From Asterochloris sp. CNOR1 (lineage: Eukaryota > Chlorophyta > Trebouxiophyceae > Trebouxiales > Trebouxiaceae): a DNA stretch of 64,000 nt. Of this stretch, positions 30,201 through 41,935 are shown in pieces. The notes beneath the pieces were generated by a model. That model was not told where the DNA came from and did no database searches. It saw only the letters and a list, made by a program, of their open reading frames with translations. The stretch spans positions 2,666,001 to 2,730,000 of the forward strand of contig OZ017749.1 in assembly GCA_963969365.1 (NCBI GenBank). Direction: 5' to 3'. Made by a program: the position numbers and the translations under genes. How positions within the stretch are numbered: position 1 is the stretch's first letter; every line of letters begins with the position of its first letter.

Positions 30201-32180
30201 CCTTGCTACACAGAGAAAGGACCCTGTGCCCAGCCCCAGCAAGCTGTCTGGCCAGACCTACAGCCGTGCGCCGCCCCGCGGCCAGCTGCAGCGTCCAGGG
30301 ACTGCAGTTCAACAGGGCACAGTGCCAGACGCTGGCACTGCTCGGCAGCATACTCCTGCAGAGCAGACACCCTCCCCAGGGCCCGTTGCCTCAGCAGCTG
30401 CTGAGGGACAGCCAGGGAGGAGCACTGCAGCGGCTGCAGCGTCACAGCCTTGGCCAGCAGCATCCTCATCAGGAGTCATGGGCATTGATGAGCTGGAGGC
30501 CCGCATTGCAGCCCTCAACCAGACTCTGGCCGGCAGCCCTCTAGGCTCCCTGGCCCAGAGCGGCAGGGCGCAGCCTGGCAGCGAGAGCAGGAGCGTGGCC
30601 AAGCCTGGTGCTGTGGGGGATGGCGAGGCTGCAGGGGCCCAGGAGACTGCTGCTGCTGGGCGCAGCCCTGCCTGGGCTGAGAGGGCAGCCTCCACTCAGC
30701 CGGGGTTAAGCTTTCAGCAGCAGGCTGGGGGGCCAGCATATGAGGCTGGAGGACCTGAAGCTGCAAACACTAGCCATGTTGGCGCCATTGTGAGCATGTC
30801 AGAGGCTGAGGAGGGGCTGCTGCTGTGGGCACAGGCCTGCCCAGGTGAGCCGCTGTTGGTCATTCCCTGCACCAGCCGACTTCAGGTGCGGCCGCTCCAG
30901 GCACATGCCCTGAGTCTGCAACTGCCACTGCTGCCAGGAGACAATGGGGAGTTGCACACTCCTGCAGAGCACGCATGACGACGATGCGCCGCATACCCTC
31001 AGATGCAGCCGCTACCTGCTTCTGAGCATGATTTGTACAGGGTGCATGGCGTCTGCTTGAGCTTGGCAGCACCTTAGTGGAAAATTCCAAATGCAGATAT
31101 GGGTTGGCCGCCCTGCTGTGCAGACGATGTGGCAGCCAGCCCCAGCACCAGTGGCTGGCCTCGCAGCCAGCGTGCATCTCCCCTGGGGCACCCCAAAGCA
31201 GCTCGGGAGCTGCTCGAGCCTGGCAGCAGCAGCGAGCAGTCTGATGATGAGCCGGCAGCCTTCCCACGGTCGCCAGCCATGGCGCCAGTTCGGGCACATG
31301 GGGGTGCGCACAATGAAGAGCGGGCAGCCTTCCCCCAGTCACCGGCTGGCACTGCAAGGGCAAAGGCGCAGGCACAGGGGGAGGCTGCGCCGCGGCAGCG
31401 GCGTGGTGCCTCTGCGCCACGGCGGGGGGTGCGGCGGCAGCTGGTGCCAGCCTGTAGCCCTCAGCAGGGCAAGCGCAGCAGCCAGGGCGATGCTGAGCCC
31501 CAAGCGCGCCCCCTGACACAGCTGCAGCGTCCTGCGGCACTCATGCAGCTATCACCAGGGACTGGCGCCGACCTGCAGGTGCACGCCAGGGTGCAGATCT
31601 GTATCCCATTGGCCTTGCTCAAAATCTTGTGGGCACTGCAGGTTGCTTCTTGTGCAGATGGCTGCCTCCCTATCCTCGCTGTGACTACTGCGCAATTGAT
31701 GAGCATGTGGAGCATCGGTGCTGTTGTTGTGCTATTGGATTCTGCATAGCATTGCTGTGAGGTGCAGCCACTGTCTCTGGGCAATGCTCTGGCTTTCACA
31801 AGGAGCGGTCAGGACCAAATATGGCGCTGATGCTGCTGATTGGATCGCTGATAGCTCCAGGCTTTGACATCACTGCGGAGTGCCATCACTAAACCCAGGC
31901 TAGATGTCTGCAGGCCCTGCGCTCCAGGCTGTCCCCTGTTGCAGCCAGCTGGAGCAAGTACCAGGCCAGCAGCACCGCAGAGTCAACCTCTTCTGTAGCA
32001 GTACACAGCACAGTAGGATCTGTCCGACATCAGTCCACAGCTGCCAGCTCATCACCGCGCAGTGCCGCACAAAGACTCAGCAAGCGAGTCACAGCTGGTA
32101 TGGACGTCCCAATTGAAGAGATTGAGGCCTACACGCAGCGCCTGTCAGCTCTGCACTACAGCGCTGGAACAGGCTCCTGA
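24235..32180 (+). CDS. Long coiled-coil protein with disordered C-terminal half
   Basis: Family not recognised. Phase-compatible exons: 24235-24415 (ATG; AFLESKAKF, SPRKRAALLEHAQQP), 24554-24717 (GKRLKRGSSEVAAAAARQ), 24948-25073 (LRVRATALAAENDALKTHV, a leucine-heptad coil), 25421-25527 (SRVAELEEQADRQRRAL), 25748-25862 (ELAHDNVALSEQVVQLRED), 26769-27014 (ERVAKLQELYLRGLED), 27631-27780 (GERASQLERECAELQLQLAQ) and 28102 to 28894 or a stop at 28941 (YIVKLENRLLAQHK, then Gly/Ser/Arg-rich). It probably continues through 28992-29117, about 29430-29560, 29850-30040, about 30150-30845 and about 31120-31580 (all low complexity) to a last exon 31914-32180 (IEEIEAYTQRLSALHYSAG, then TGA). The first eight exons are strong; the join to the tail is inferred, and two genes are possible. 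A cytoskeletal, centriolar or scaffold role is conceivable but not shown. Several exon edges are copied in its introns. Confidence 0.65.
26490..26880 (+). repeat. Three tandem copies of one exon start, only the last intact
   Basis: GAGCTGTAT(C/T)T plus (G/A)(A/G)GGCCTGGAGG-like cores start at 26516, 26655 and 26790 (spacings 139 and 135 bp). Translations are ELYLRGLEVSQAPAS (preceded by a TGA), QERAPRLQELYLRGLED and ERVAKLQELYLRGLEDSQAPTA; the last begins the real exon at 26769. The similarity includes flanking intron text. Confidence 0.85.
29194..29450 (+). repeat. Three tandem units, AGCCT(A/G)GCAGGTG core
   Basis: The core starts at 29194, 29268 and 29376. Each unit runs on to a 'ctgctgcc'-type block (CCCCATCTGCTGCC; CACTTGCTGCTGCCTGTAGGC; GACTTGCTGCTTCCTGCAGGC). 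The last two lie in one open frame (SLAGVTC... HHLLLPVGG; SLAGAKG... HDLLLPAGS), so they are either coding repeats or exon-edge copies within the coiled-coil gene tail. Confidence 0.75.
29455..29650 (+). repeat. Duplicated QARRRL segment
   Basis: CCAGGCCAGGCGGCGCCT occurs near 29461 and near 29599 (spacing about 138 bp) with decaying downstream similarity (QARRRLQVALQRLAER against QARRRLAHFQRLPGG). Both are in the same frame. Confidence 0.8.
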
Positions 32181-33416
32181 AACATCCAGGAAAAGGTTGG
32201 CTGACCTCTACCTGCCCACTAAACACTATTTGACATATGCCCTTGACTGGCAGGCAGTTTCAGCAAGTGCTATGGGGGCCTATGTCTGCGCAATTGCTGG
32301 TGGAGACTGGTTGGATTCAATCAGCACAGTCTGCGCATCTGCTAAAGAGCAGTGCCCAAAAAGTACTTGACTGTGGGGGTCACCTTCTGGGATTGTGCAG
32401 GTCAACAGGCAATGCTGACTCCAGATAAAGCCCTTTCCCTCCCTTTTGGGCTCAACATGGGTACCTGCACACCAACACTTTGCAGTTGTTTTAGGCCACT
32501 GCATTCCAGCTCACCTTGCCAAGTGATCGTGTGCTCCGGCCAGTCAGGCAGGACTTTTTCTTCTGCCTTGCCACAAGCTCCTTCTGGATCAGACTCAACC
32601 TTAAAATTCATCACCCCTAACTAGCCAAGCTGCAATGGGAAGGCATGCAGCAACCCCTGCAGCAAACGCATGTCCAGGCTTTAGGGCACTTTCTGAAGCA
32701 TTCAGGTGCTCAACGTCCTCCCAGGTGCATGCGTGGACCTCCTGTTCAGAGACAAATTTCTTCTTGAGCCACCAGGAGGCAAGAGGTTCAGTGGCCACAG
32801 TAGACATCATTTGGAGCTCCCAGATCTGCTTCTGAGCCACTATGACATCCTTCTCTGGGGCCAGCCTGTAGCGGTCATTGCAGCCCTCCTGATGCACGCA
32901 CAGAGTGGTGGGCAAGCAGCACTCTCAGCTGGGGCAAAAAGCAGTGCTGTTGACTCACATGTGTACAATGTGACTGTAAAGACAGGCGTTTGTGCGCCTT
33001 GTCCCAGAAGTTTGGAGTTCTGCAAGGCCTCATGTCGGGAAGGTTATTGAGCTCTGGCTGACGCACACACCGCACAAGTGTGGCACATGTCAGTTGCTGA
33101 CACTGATGAGTGTGAGCTCAGCTGAAGCTGCCCACACGACCTCACAGTAATTTCCATATGCCCAAGAAGAAGTTTGTGCGGTCAGAGTGTAGACCTACAG
33201 GCCATTTGGTCGAAATACAGGGAAAACTGAATGAAGGCTACTAGGGCTGGCCCTGGTTCATGGTGGTGTCAAGCAACCTGTAGACCAGGAGTCATCATGC
33301 ATTTCGAACCAACAAGTCAGCAGACAATGTTTGAACTTGAAGCTGAATGATGTGCCAAGGTCATGGGAGGCCTTGTACAGGCTGAATCTAGTCAGCTAAC
33401 ACCAGAGCCTGAATGG
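32181..33416. other. Convergent intergenic region, no supported gene
   Basis: It lies between the stop of the + coiled-coil gene and the stop of the - coiled-coil gene. Two opposite 100-codon frames overlap at 32601-33050, but neither shows a family motif or splice continuation. The stretch 33060-33400 looks less GC-rich than flanking genes. Confidence 0.5.
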
Positions 33417-35286
33417 TCAGTCGCTGAACTCCCAGAAGTCCTGCCCCTGCCGCAGCGCGGAGTCCTTGACCTCTAGCTGACTCCGGGTGTCTGCAAGCTT
33501 CCTGCATAGACACAAAGATGGCTGTGTCGGGCAGAGCTAGCATGGGGGCCTGTGCCTTGGCCCTGTCAGATCCTGATATCTTGGGGCTTGACAGTCAGTC
33601 ACAACAGGGACTTGCTGTCAGCAGTGCCTCATTGCTTGCCAGTAACTGCAAAACACGCAAACAGCTATTTGTAGGGTGGCAGCTGCAGGTTGGTCAGACC
33701 CAGCCGCATTGCGTCACTTGGAGCCCCACAAACACCCAGCGCCACACCTCTTGTGAGTCCAGCTTGCAGCATCCTCTCCTGTGCAGTGTTCTCAGCCGCA
33801 AGCACGCAAGCCCAAGCTCCCCTTTCATCTCCTGACACACCAGCAGCTGACATGCAGGGGCAGCAACAGTGCACCCACCCGCTTGCCCCTTCTCTGCTTG
33901 CAGACTCTGTGCAAGAGTGCAAACACACAGCAGGCGTAGTGAACAAAGTCAGCCATCCTCTGTGTGCAGCCCTTCTGCAGAGATCCAGCAGTTCATCCAC
34001 ACGTTCCCTTCTCAGCATGCAGCTCGCTGTGCAGAAGTCCAGCTGCGAGCAGGTCAGCCCCAGCTGCCCTACGTCTCCTACAGCTGCAAAGAGCGTCCCT
34101 AGCCTCCCCCTCCTGGCATGCCTGCAGCCCTATGTGCAGAGAGTCTGGCTGCAGACTGCATCCTTTGTTCCCTGACACCCCAGACGCGCAGGAAACGGGC
34201 AGCACTCTAGGCGCCCACCTTGAGCGGTCAGCCTCAGGTCTCCTGCAGCCGCCCACAGTCGAAACGCAGCCACCCACCTCTTCTCAGAGTGCAGCTCCCT
34301 GTGCAGAAGTTCCAGCTGCGAGCGGGTCAGCCCCAGCTCCCCCTGCGTGTCCTGCAGCAGCTGCTGCGCCTGCTGCAGCTCGCGGTCCTTGTGCTCCAGC
34401 TCCTTGGACACGGACCCCAGCTGACCTTTGGCGCCCTGAAGGTCCTCTTGGATGCTGTGCAGCTGCTGCTGGGTGATGGACAGCTCTCCTGCAGGTTGTC
34501 ACGCGGGGATGGCTCACACAATGGGCACTGCCACCTGTTCTCACAGCGGCACAGCTGGATCTGTGTTGTGGTGCAGACAGGTGAAAAGGGGGAGTGAGAG
34601 ATGGCAGGTTCTCATGCATGCTGTGCAGCTGCTGCTGCTGGGTGATGGACGCCCTGCCTGCAGAGCATTCCAAAATGAACAGTGGTTCTTGCTGCTGTCA
34701 GGCACCTCCTGAATGCTGTGCAGCTGCTGCTGGGTGATGAACAGCACCCTTGTACTGCACGAAGCCGTGCAGGGAGGACTGAATGGCCGGCAGTATGGGC
34801 TCGGTCGCCAGAAGTGGCAACAACGAGCCATGCAATGCATGCCAAGTGGCTACGCCATAGACATAGGGTTGATGGCATGCAGACAGTTGCTGCACGCAAG
34901 CCCATTTGCTAGATAGCCAGACGCCAAGAGACATGCATGCTGGCTGCAGAGCTCTTCACAGTATAAAGGACGCCAGGAGGCACGCCTTGCCTTTTGCATG
35001 GGCTCACGCCTGTGCCACATGCAGGGCGAGGACAATTGCATGTCATCGCAGCACCCAGCTTGGCTACTCTTACAGGATGCACATGCTGCATCGACACCCT
35101 GGCTTCGTTGTCTCAAACTGATGCCAGGGCTGTCACTGTAATGTCCTGCCACCTCCCTACCTGTCTTCCTCTTCAGCTCAGCGTGCTGCTTGTTCGTTCT
35201 GCGCACAAGATGGATGGCCAGCGCGCCAACTCCTGTGAGAGCTGCAGGTAGCCAGAGCTGTGCAGGCTCTGCTCTTCCTGCATATA
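33417..35286 (-). CDS. Coiled-coil protein with one hydrophobic segment, 5' end unresolved
   Basis: Family not recognised. Three exons are convincing. About 35286-35165 begins after TATGCAG and encodes LWLPAALTGVGALAIHLVRR followed by TNKQHAELKRKT: a single likely membrane helix and then the start of a coil. 34488-34278 encodes a long heptad coil (SITQQQLHSIQEDLQG, SKELEHKDRELQQAQQLL, LTRSQLELLHRELHSEKR). The last exon, about 33508-33417, encodes KLADTRSQLEVKDSALRQ, then DFWEFSD and TGA. This suggests a membrane-anchored coiled-coil tether. No ATG is in frame upstream of the hydrophobic exon before a stop, so a further 5' exon must exist, probably between 35287 and 35464, close to the divergent rhodanese gene. 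Exons between 35165 and 34490 are not resolved. The central exon is flanked on both sides by decayed copies of its own ends. Confidence 0.55.
33888..34160 (-). repeat. Three decayed copies of exon 34488-34278 3' edge
   Basis: The exon edge on the + strand, TTCTCAGAGTGCAGCTCCC then TGTGCAGAAGTTCC (34281-34334), recurs at about 34009-34070 (closest; GCAGCTCGCTGTGCAGAAGT, continuing to CAGGTCAGCCCCAGCTG), at about 34111-34158 and at about 33888-33922. The copy at 33873-33922 also keeps a CACCCACC block equivalent to the donor. All are in the same orientation. Confidence 0.75.
34615..34760 (-). repeat. Two decayed copies of exon 34488-34278 5' edge
   Basis: ATGCTGTGCAGCTGCTGCTG (+ strand) starts at 34452 within the exon and recurs at 34619 and 34713, each followed by GGGTGATG(G/A)AC. 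On the sense strand these read SITQQQLHSIQED (real), SITQQQQLHSMHE and a frame-shifted form. Spacings are 167 and 94 bp. Confidence 0.85.
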
Positions 35287-35464
35287 GAATTGCAATCAGA
35301 CTCAAGCTGCAGCATGCATCTTCTTTGTGAGAAAGTCAAAGCAACAAAATAGTTCATCCCATGTGTCACACCTGAGTTCATGTTTGCTGTTCAACCGTGA
35401 TCTGGGGGAAGCAGGAAGAGAGATGAGTTTCCCGCTTGACTAAAGTAGTAATTGCGGAAAATCC

Positions 35465-37061
35465 ATGCCTGTCTTGACGGCAGAACACAAGCCCAAATTG
35501 GGGTGCACAATGCAGAGCGCAATGGCAGAGAGCCTCTGTAGCAGATCTCCTATCAGCGCAACCTGGCGTGCCAGCCCCAAGAGCAACGGCAGCAGACCCC
35601 TCAGGGCTGACCCTTGGAACAAGAGGCCTGCAGATGCACCAGAGCCCAGGGAGTCCTTTTTGAATGTGCGCCAGATGCTGGATGAGGTGCGCTGCGGGTC
35701 TTGCTGGAAGCGTCTGCTTGACTTTGGACTGCAGCAGATGCACATGCAACCTACAGGCGCGGCAAATGAGTGACGGAGACTTCATCTTTGAGGACAAGGA
35801 GGACGATGAAGTCTGGAAACATGAAAGGCGGCTGCGTGCTAAGGAGAACACAACACAGGCTGCAGGTGCACTGCTTCCTGAATTGCTGATGCATGCCAAG
35901 CACCACATTGCCCCATCGCTGCAAGGCCTGCACAAGCAACATCGTGGCCTGTTGCATGCAGCCGCTCAAAGTCAGCCGGAGGTCAGGGGAGCCTTGGATC
36001 CCGATCTGCTCGACCTGGACTCTGCGTACACAGCCCAAAGAGGCGAGTCACCTGGTCTTGTGGCACCTCACTCAGGCTCAGAAAGGGCATGCCCAGGCGC
36101 ATCATGGCCCAGGTCTTGGACACTGTGCACCGCTTAGTGATTGAGCCTCTGCTGTGCCCCCGCTGCGAGAGCCTTTATGCAACCAGCACCTGCACACTGT
36201 CCACTGAGCATGCAGCTGCAGAGCTCATGTGATTCACTTGGGCCACAGGCTTCAGGGAGATCAGTGTTGAGCGGCTGCGTGAGGCAATGGAGGAGCTAGG
36301 CGAGCGGCCGCTGCTACTGGACGTGCGCCGCCCTGAGGAGTACATCGACGGGCATGCACCAGGTGTGCAACTGAATGGCAAGGCTGAGCCTGGTCAGGCT
36401 GCAGGCCGCAGGAATGGCCACGCCTGTCCTTCCAAATATGCGCTGCCCTGAGGCAGCATGTTTGCTGTGGCAGTTGCCATCAAGGCATGGTATACTGTGG
36501 GGAGCAACAGCATGAAGATGGCTTGGCACCATGCCATGCACGCACCAGGCGCATTGTGAAAGACGCAGGCTGCAGGGCTGGCTACTTGCATGTTGTGGGA
36601 ATGCAGCTCACTGTTGACTTTCCCTGAGTAAGTTGGCATGAAGGTGGAAGCTGAGGGGCAAGGCTGCTGCCATGCAGGCGCCATTAACATACCTCTGGAT
36701 GCTTTGACGGACGCTGCACGTGCTGGGAGTCTTAATGACTGGAAGCACCAGGGGCAGGTGTGGCGCGCCTGCTCCCAAGGCCCATACTCTAAGCACTTGC
36801 ATTGCTGTCAGTGCCCACCATGCTGTGCGCACGTCAGGCCTCTGCTGACTGCTGCTGTCCTGCTTGATGCAGGTTGCTATCATCTGCCAGTCCGGACGGC
36901 GGTCAGCCCAGGCCACTGTGCGACTGACACAAGTGCTAGACTTTGACAAGGACCTGGTCTGCAATGTAGCAGGAGGCACCTCTGCATGGCAGGCAGCAGG
37001 CTTCCCCATTGAGGGCGGGCGAGGCCGCTTGCTGGAGGCCCCACCCCACCTGCGGTCTTGA
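35465..37061 (+). CDS. Rhodanese-domain (sulfurtransferase-like) protein
   Basis: A single C-terminal rhodanese domain spans three joined exons: 36249-36362 (ISVERLREAMEELGERPLLLDVRRPEEYIDGHAPG), 36678-36757 (GAINIPLDAL) and 36873-37061 (VAIICQSGRRSAQA with the active-loop Cys, then VAGGTSAWQAAGFP, stop). These are the standard beta-strand/active-site order, so sulfur transfer or a related regulatory role is likely. N-terminal exons 35465-35686 (ATG; Ser/Arg-rich) and 35757-35864 (SDGDFIFEDKEDDEVWKHERR) are phase-compatible with each other and look like a targeting peptide and an acidic helix. A segment near 36090-36190 encodes LCPRCESLYAT, a possible zinc knuckle, but its place in the mRNA is unclear. 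It lies head-to-tail with HisIE (225 bp). Confidence 0.78.
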
Positions 37062-37285
37062 TCTGAATGTCAACCATGCATTGGCCAAGTCAGGTGCTGC
37101 TCGCCATGGTCAGACCCGTTGAGGGATGGACATGGCAGTCAGCCTCTCCACTTATGTTTAAACACGGCTGCTCATCCAGAGGACTCTGGTTCAAGGGAAC
37201 TTCCTTGATGTGCAAGTGCCTCAGAGCCCACTTTTGCAGGCTGTGTTCAATACAACCTGCAAGAAGATAAGTTGCACACGCCGTC

Positions 37286-39474
37286 ATGGGCGTAGCCTTG
37301 TCTCCTTTGCTGCCAGCACGAGGGGCCAAGGCAGCAGTCCCTCCCAGTCAGCAATGGCCTCCCTGCATGGCAGCCTGCAGGCAGAGGCGGACCCGGAGGG
37401 GGCCTGCAAGGGCAGCTGTGGATGCTGCACCCCTGGTACTTCAAGTCTTCATCGGGATGCCTGAATCTGGTCAAGCTTCATGCTTTTATTGCTGCTGCTT
37501 GCAGATTCAGGTCAAGGCTGAAGCTGAGCTGCCAGGGGTCAGCGATTTTCTGAGCAGCCTCAAGTGGGATGTGGCTGGCCTGGTGACTGTTATTGCTCAG
37601 GTGAGGTGCAGCCAGAATTCTAGGCAGGTCCAGAGGCCATGGCAAGCTGCGCTCAGATACAAATGCATTTTGCCTGCAGCATGTGGACACAGGTGATGTC
37701 CTCATGCAAGCCTTTGCAGACCGAGATGCTCTGACAGAGACCTTCCAGACAAGGTGAGGTAAGTGGTGGACTACAGCCTGTAGGCGTGGCGCTGCCAGCA
37801 GGTGCCTGAGCCAAGCACAGCTGGGTGCAGGCTGGCCACCTTCTACAGCAGGTCACGCAAGGGGCGGTGGTGCAAGGGGGACAGCTCTGGCCACTTCATG
37901 AAGGTATGTGTCTTCATTTGTCAGCTTATCGTGATTGTAAATCCACCCTGCAGCGGTTGGTGCCCTGGGTGAGCACACCCACGCCCAGACCTTGGCCCCC
38001 TCCACAAGCAGCTGCCAAATCTGCTGCAGGTTTTGAGTATCCATTTGGACTGTGACAGGGACTCAATCATCTATGTCTGTGACCCCATTGGTCCAGCCTG
38101 CCACACAGTGAGTTGAGGCTGCCTTCTGACAGCCAGTGCAGGCAATAAAAGCAACATTGTTGAGGAAGCCTTCCTGATGAGTTCTGTGGAAGCGTCCTAT
38201 AACTGCCTTGGGGTCATCATAGCTATGCAGTAAGGTGCTGCATGACCTTCAAAGCGCATGCTGAGCTGGTCGCCTCAGCCGACGCATTGCCTGCAGAACG
38301 CGCCTACCTGCTACTTCACAGAGGCACAGCTGACGGAGCAGGGACTGCAGGAGGCTGGCACCTCAGACAGCCGTGCACATTCCCCAGCCAGCTCCCTGTA
38401 TGCCTTGGAGGGCATTATCGCCCAGAGGCGTCAGGCAGCTGCAGACAATCCTGCAGGTGAGGGCACATGGGCGTAACCTACACTACTGAAATGTGTACTA
38501 TTGTGACCCAGCAGCTCAGCTTGGCTCCAAGATGTGAGCGCAGCTTGTAACCTAGCATGCTGCCGGGCGGTGCAGCACTGGCCATCGCCACGCAGGTGAA
38601 CAGGTCTAGCAGAGTTTCAATTGCTGTGACTACCAGGCTCTGGCCCATAACAGCAGGCAAGCAGATCTGTCATTCAGGACAGCAAAGTTGCAGTGATGTT
38701 GACCCCCTGGACATGATGCACCATGTGACCATCCTCTGCAGGAAAGCCATCATGGACGGCAAAGCTGGCGGGCAACCCTTCGCTGCTGTGCAGCAAGATC
38801 CGTGAAGAGGCTGGGGAGCTGTGCCAGACCCTTGAGCAGAACGAGGGGCAGCAGCGGTCAGCCTCAGAAATGGCTGACTTGCTCTACCACTCCATGGTGC
38901 TGCTCGGTGTGCAGGTGAGCTGGCCACGCTAACCCTGTGAATCTGACATACCTTTTGGGAACTAGCGCAACCCCATTAGGTGGGCGCCATGCTGCCGTGC
39001 ACTCAAGGGCTGCAGATGTAACTTTCCCCAAGTCCTGTACAGAGGGCAGACATCTGCCTTTTGTACATCGACAAGTGCCTGTCTCATTATGATGGGAACC
39101 TCAGCTGGTGGACACCTTTGCCGACAGGCAGCTGGGTGCCATGCATGCTGCACTCCCTTGGAATTGTGGTGGGGACCACTCAGTGGCATCAAGCTGTTGC
39201 GTTCCATCTGCCTCTATTAATCCCACCTGGAGCCAGCTTTGAGGCTCCTGGTGTTTCATTTGGGGCGCAAATCAATTCTGGGAGTTTCGCTGACAGCACT
39301 AGGGCAGTGTTATGCTGCCTCATGGGTGTTCTTCTGATAGTAGCTCCCAGACAATCTCAGGATCATATGTGTCTGCAGGGCGTGGGCATGCAAGATGTGC
39401 TGCGAGAGTTGAGGAGTAGATTCGCAGTGTCAGGCCTGGATGAGAAGGCCAGCAGGGTCTCAAAGCAAGCCTAG
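37286..39474 (+). CDS. Bifunctional phosphoribosyl-AMP cyclohydrolase / phosphoribosyl-ATP pyrophosphatase (HisIE)
   Basis: Catalyses steps 2 and 3 of histidine synthesis, in plants in the plastid. The ATG at 37286 opens an Arg/Ala-rich, acid-poor leader resembling a chloroplast transit peptide. The same frame runs into FLSSLKWDVAGLVTVIAQ (to about 37600), with an optional 60-nt intron ending at 37503. Next exons: about 37680 (VDTGDVLMQAFADRDAL), about 37826 (FYSRSRKGRWCKGDSSGH with metal-site Cys), about 38031 (HLDCDRDSIIYVC, the zinc-site loop) and 38287-38457 (PTCYFT, then SSLYALEGIIAQRR, the linker into the HisE half). The HisE half continues at about 38742 (LLCSKIREEAGELCQTLEQN, SEMADLLYHSMVLLGVQ with the EEAGE metal helix) and about 39379-39474 (stop). 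Both domains keep their key residues. It is tail-to-tail with IPP isomerase, 134 bp apart. Confidence 0.92.
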
Positions 39475-39608
39475 ACCAATTTGCTTGCTAAAAGGATTTG
39501 ATTGACATGTTTTGTTGCAAACCAGAATGATGGCACATGTACTTTGCTGTTCTGCTTTGCTGCCAGAGAGTCACATAAAATGAGATGAAATGCCCAATCT
39601 GCAGTATT

Positions 39609-41225
<1,617 letters not shown>

Positions 41226-41935
41226 ATTCCAGGCAGCTTCTGCAGGGGCACTGGTGGCGAGCGCATGGTGGGACGTGTTACATTCAGAGGCCTGGCCCTG
41301 CAGGCAACCCCTCCACCGGATCTGGCAGCATTGGAGGGGGAATGGCCTCACCAGCCACTCAGCTGCAGAAACAGAACACGAGTTGTTGAGGCAGCATGCC
41401 TGTCGAAATGATTTTGCAGTGGCCTGGACATAACAACAGTACTAACAGCCACACCTCCGCATTGGGGCAACCACCCCCGCATCAGGCTGCAGTGCAAGTT
41501 AACTGGCAGCATTGCCATATATTGTCTGTGAATATTATCGTGCAACGGTGGCTGGTTTTGTGCTCTGCAGCAGCCTGCCTGGCTGCCAGCAGACGAGACT
41601 CAACAGTCCAGCTTGCAGAACCTACACTACTGGCTTGGCGGTGCCACGGCCTTGAGGCCTGGAATCCACCAGCCAAGCCTCCCACGGAGGCACACAGGCT
41701 TCTCAGACCATATCTGCAGCCGGGCAGCTCAGCCCAGATCACTGGGTGCTGTCCAGGCATGCAACAAGGGTTGGATGCTCTTCAGAAAGCAAGCAATAGC
41801 TTGCCACTATGCACCCCAGACAGGTGTGTGGCCATCGCAAGCAGCGACAGGGGGTCGTGGAGATTCCTATGTCTGCTGTCCCGCAAGCAAGGCCAATAAC
41901 TTGCCAAGTCTGCAAAGCTTGCATCGGTATGCGGC

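Noticed and set aside
32601-33050. Opposite-strand ORFs of about 104 and 114 codons
   Set aside because: They overlap each other almost fully and neither has a family motif, a good start context or matching splice junctions.
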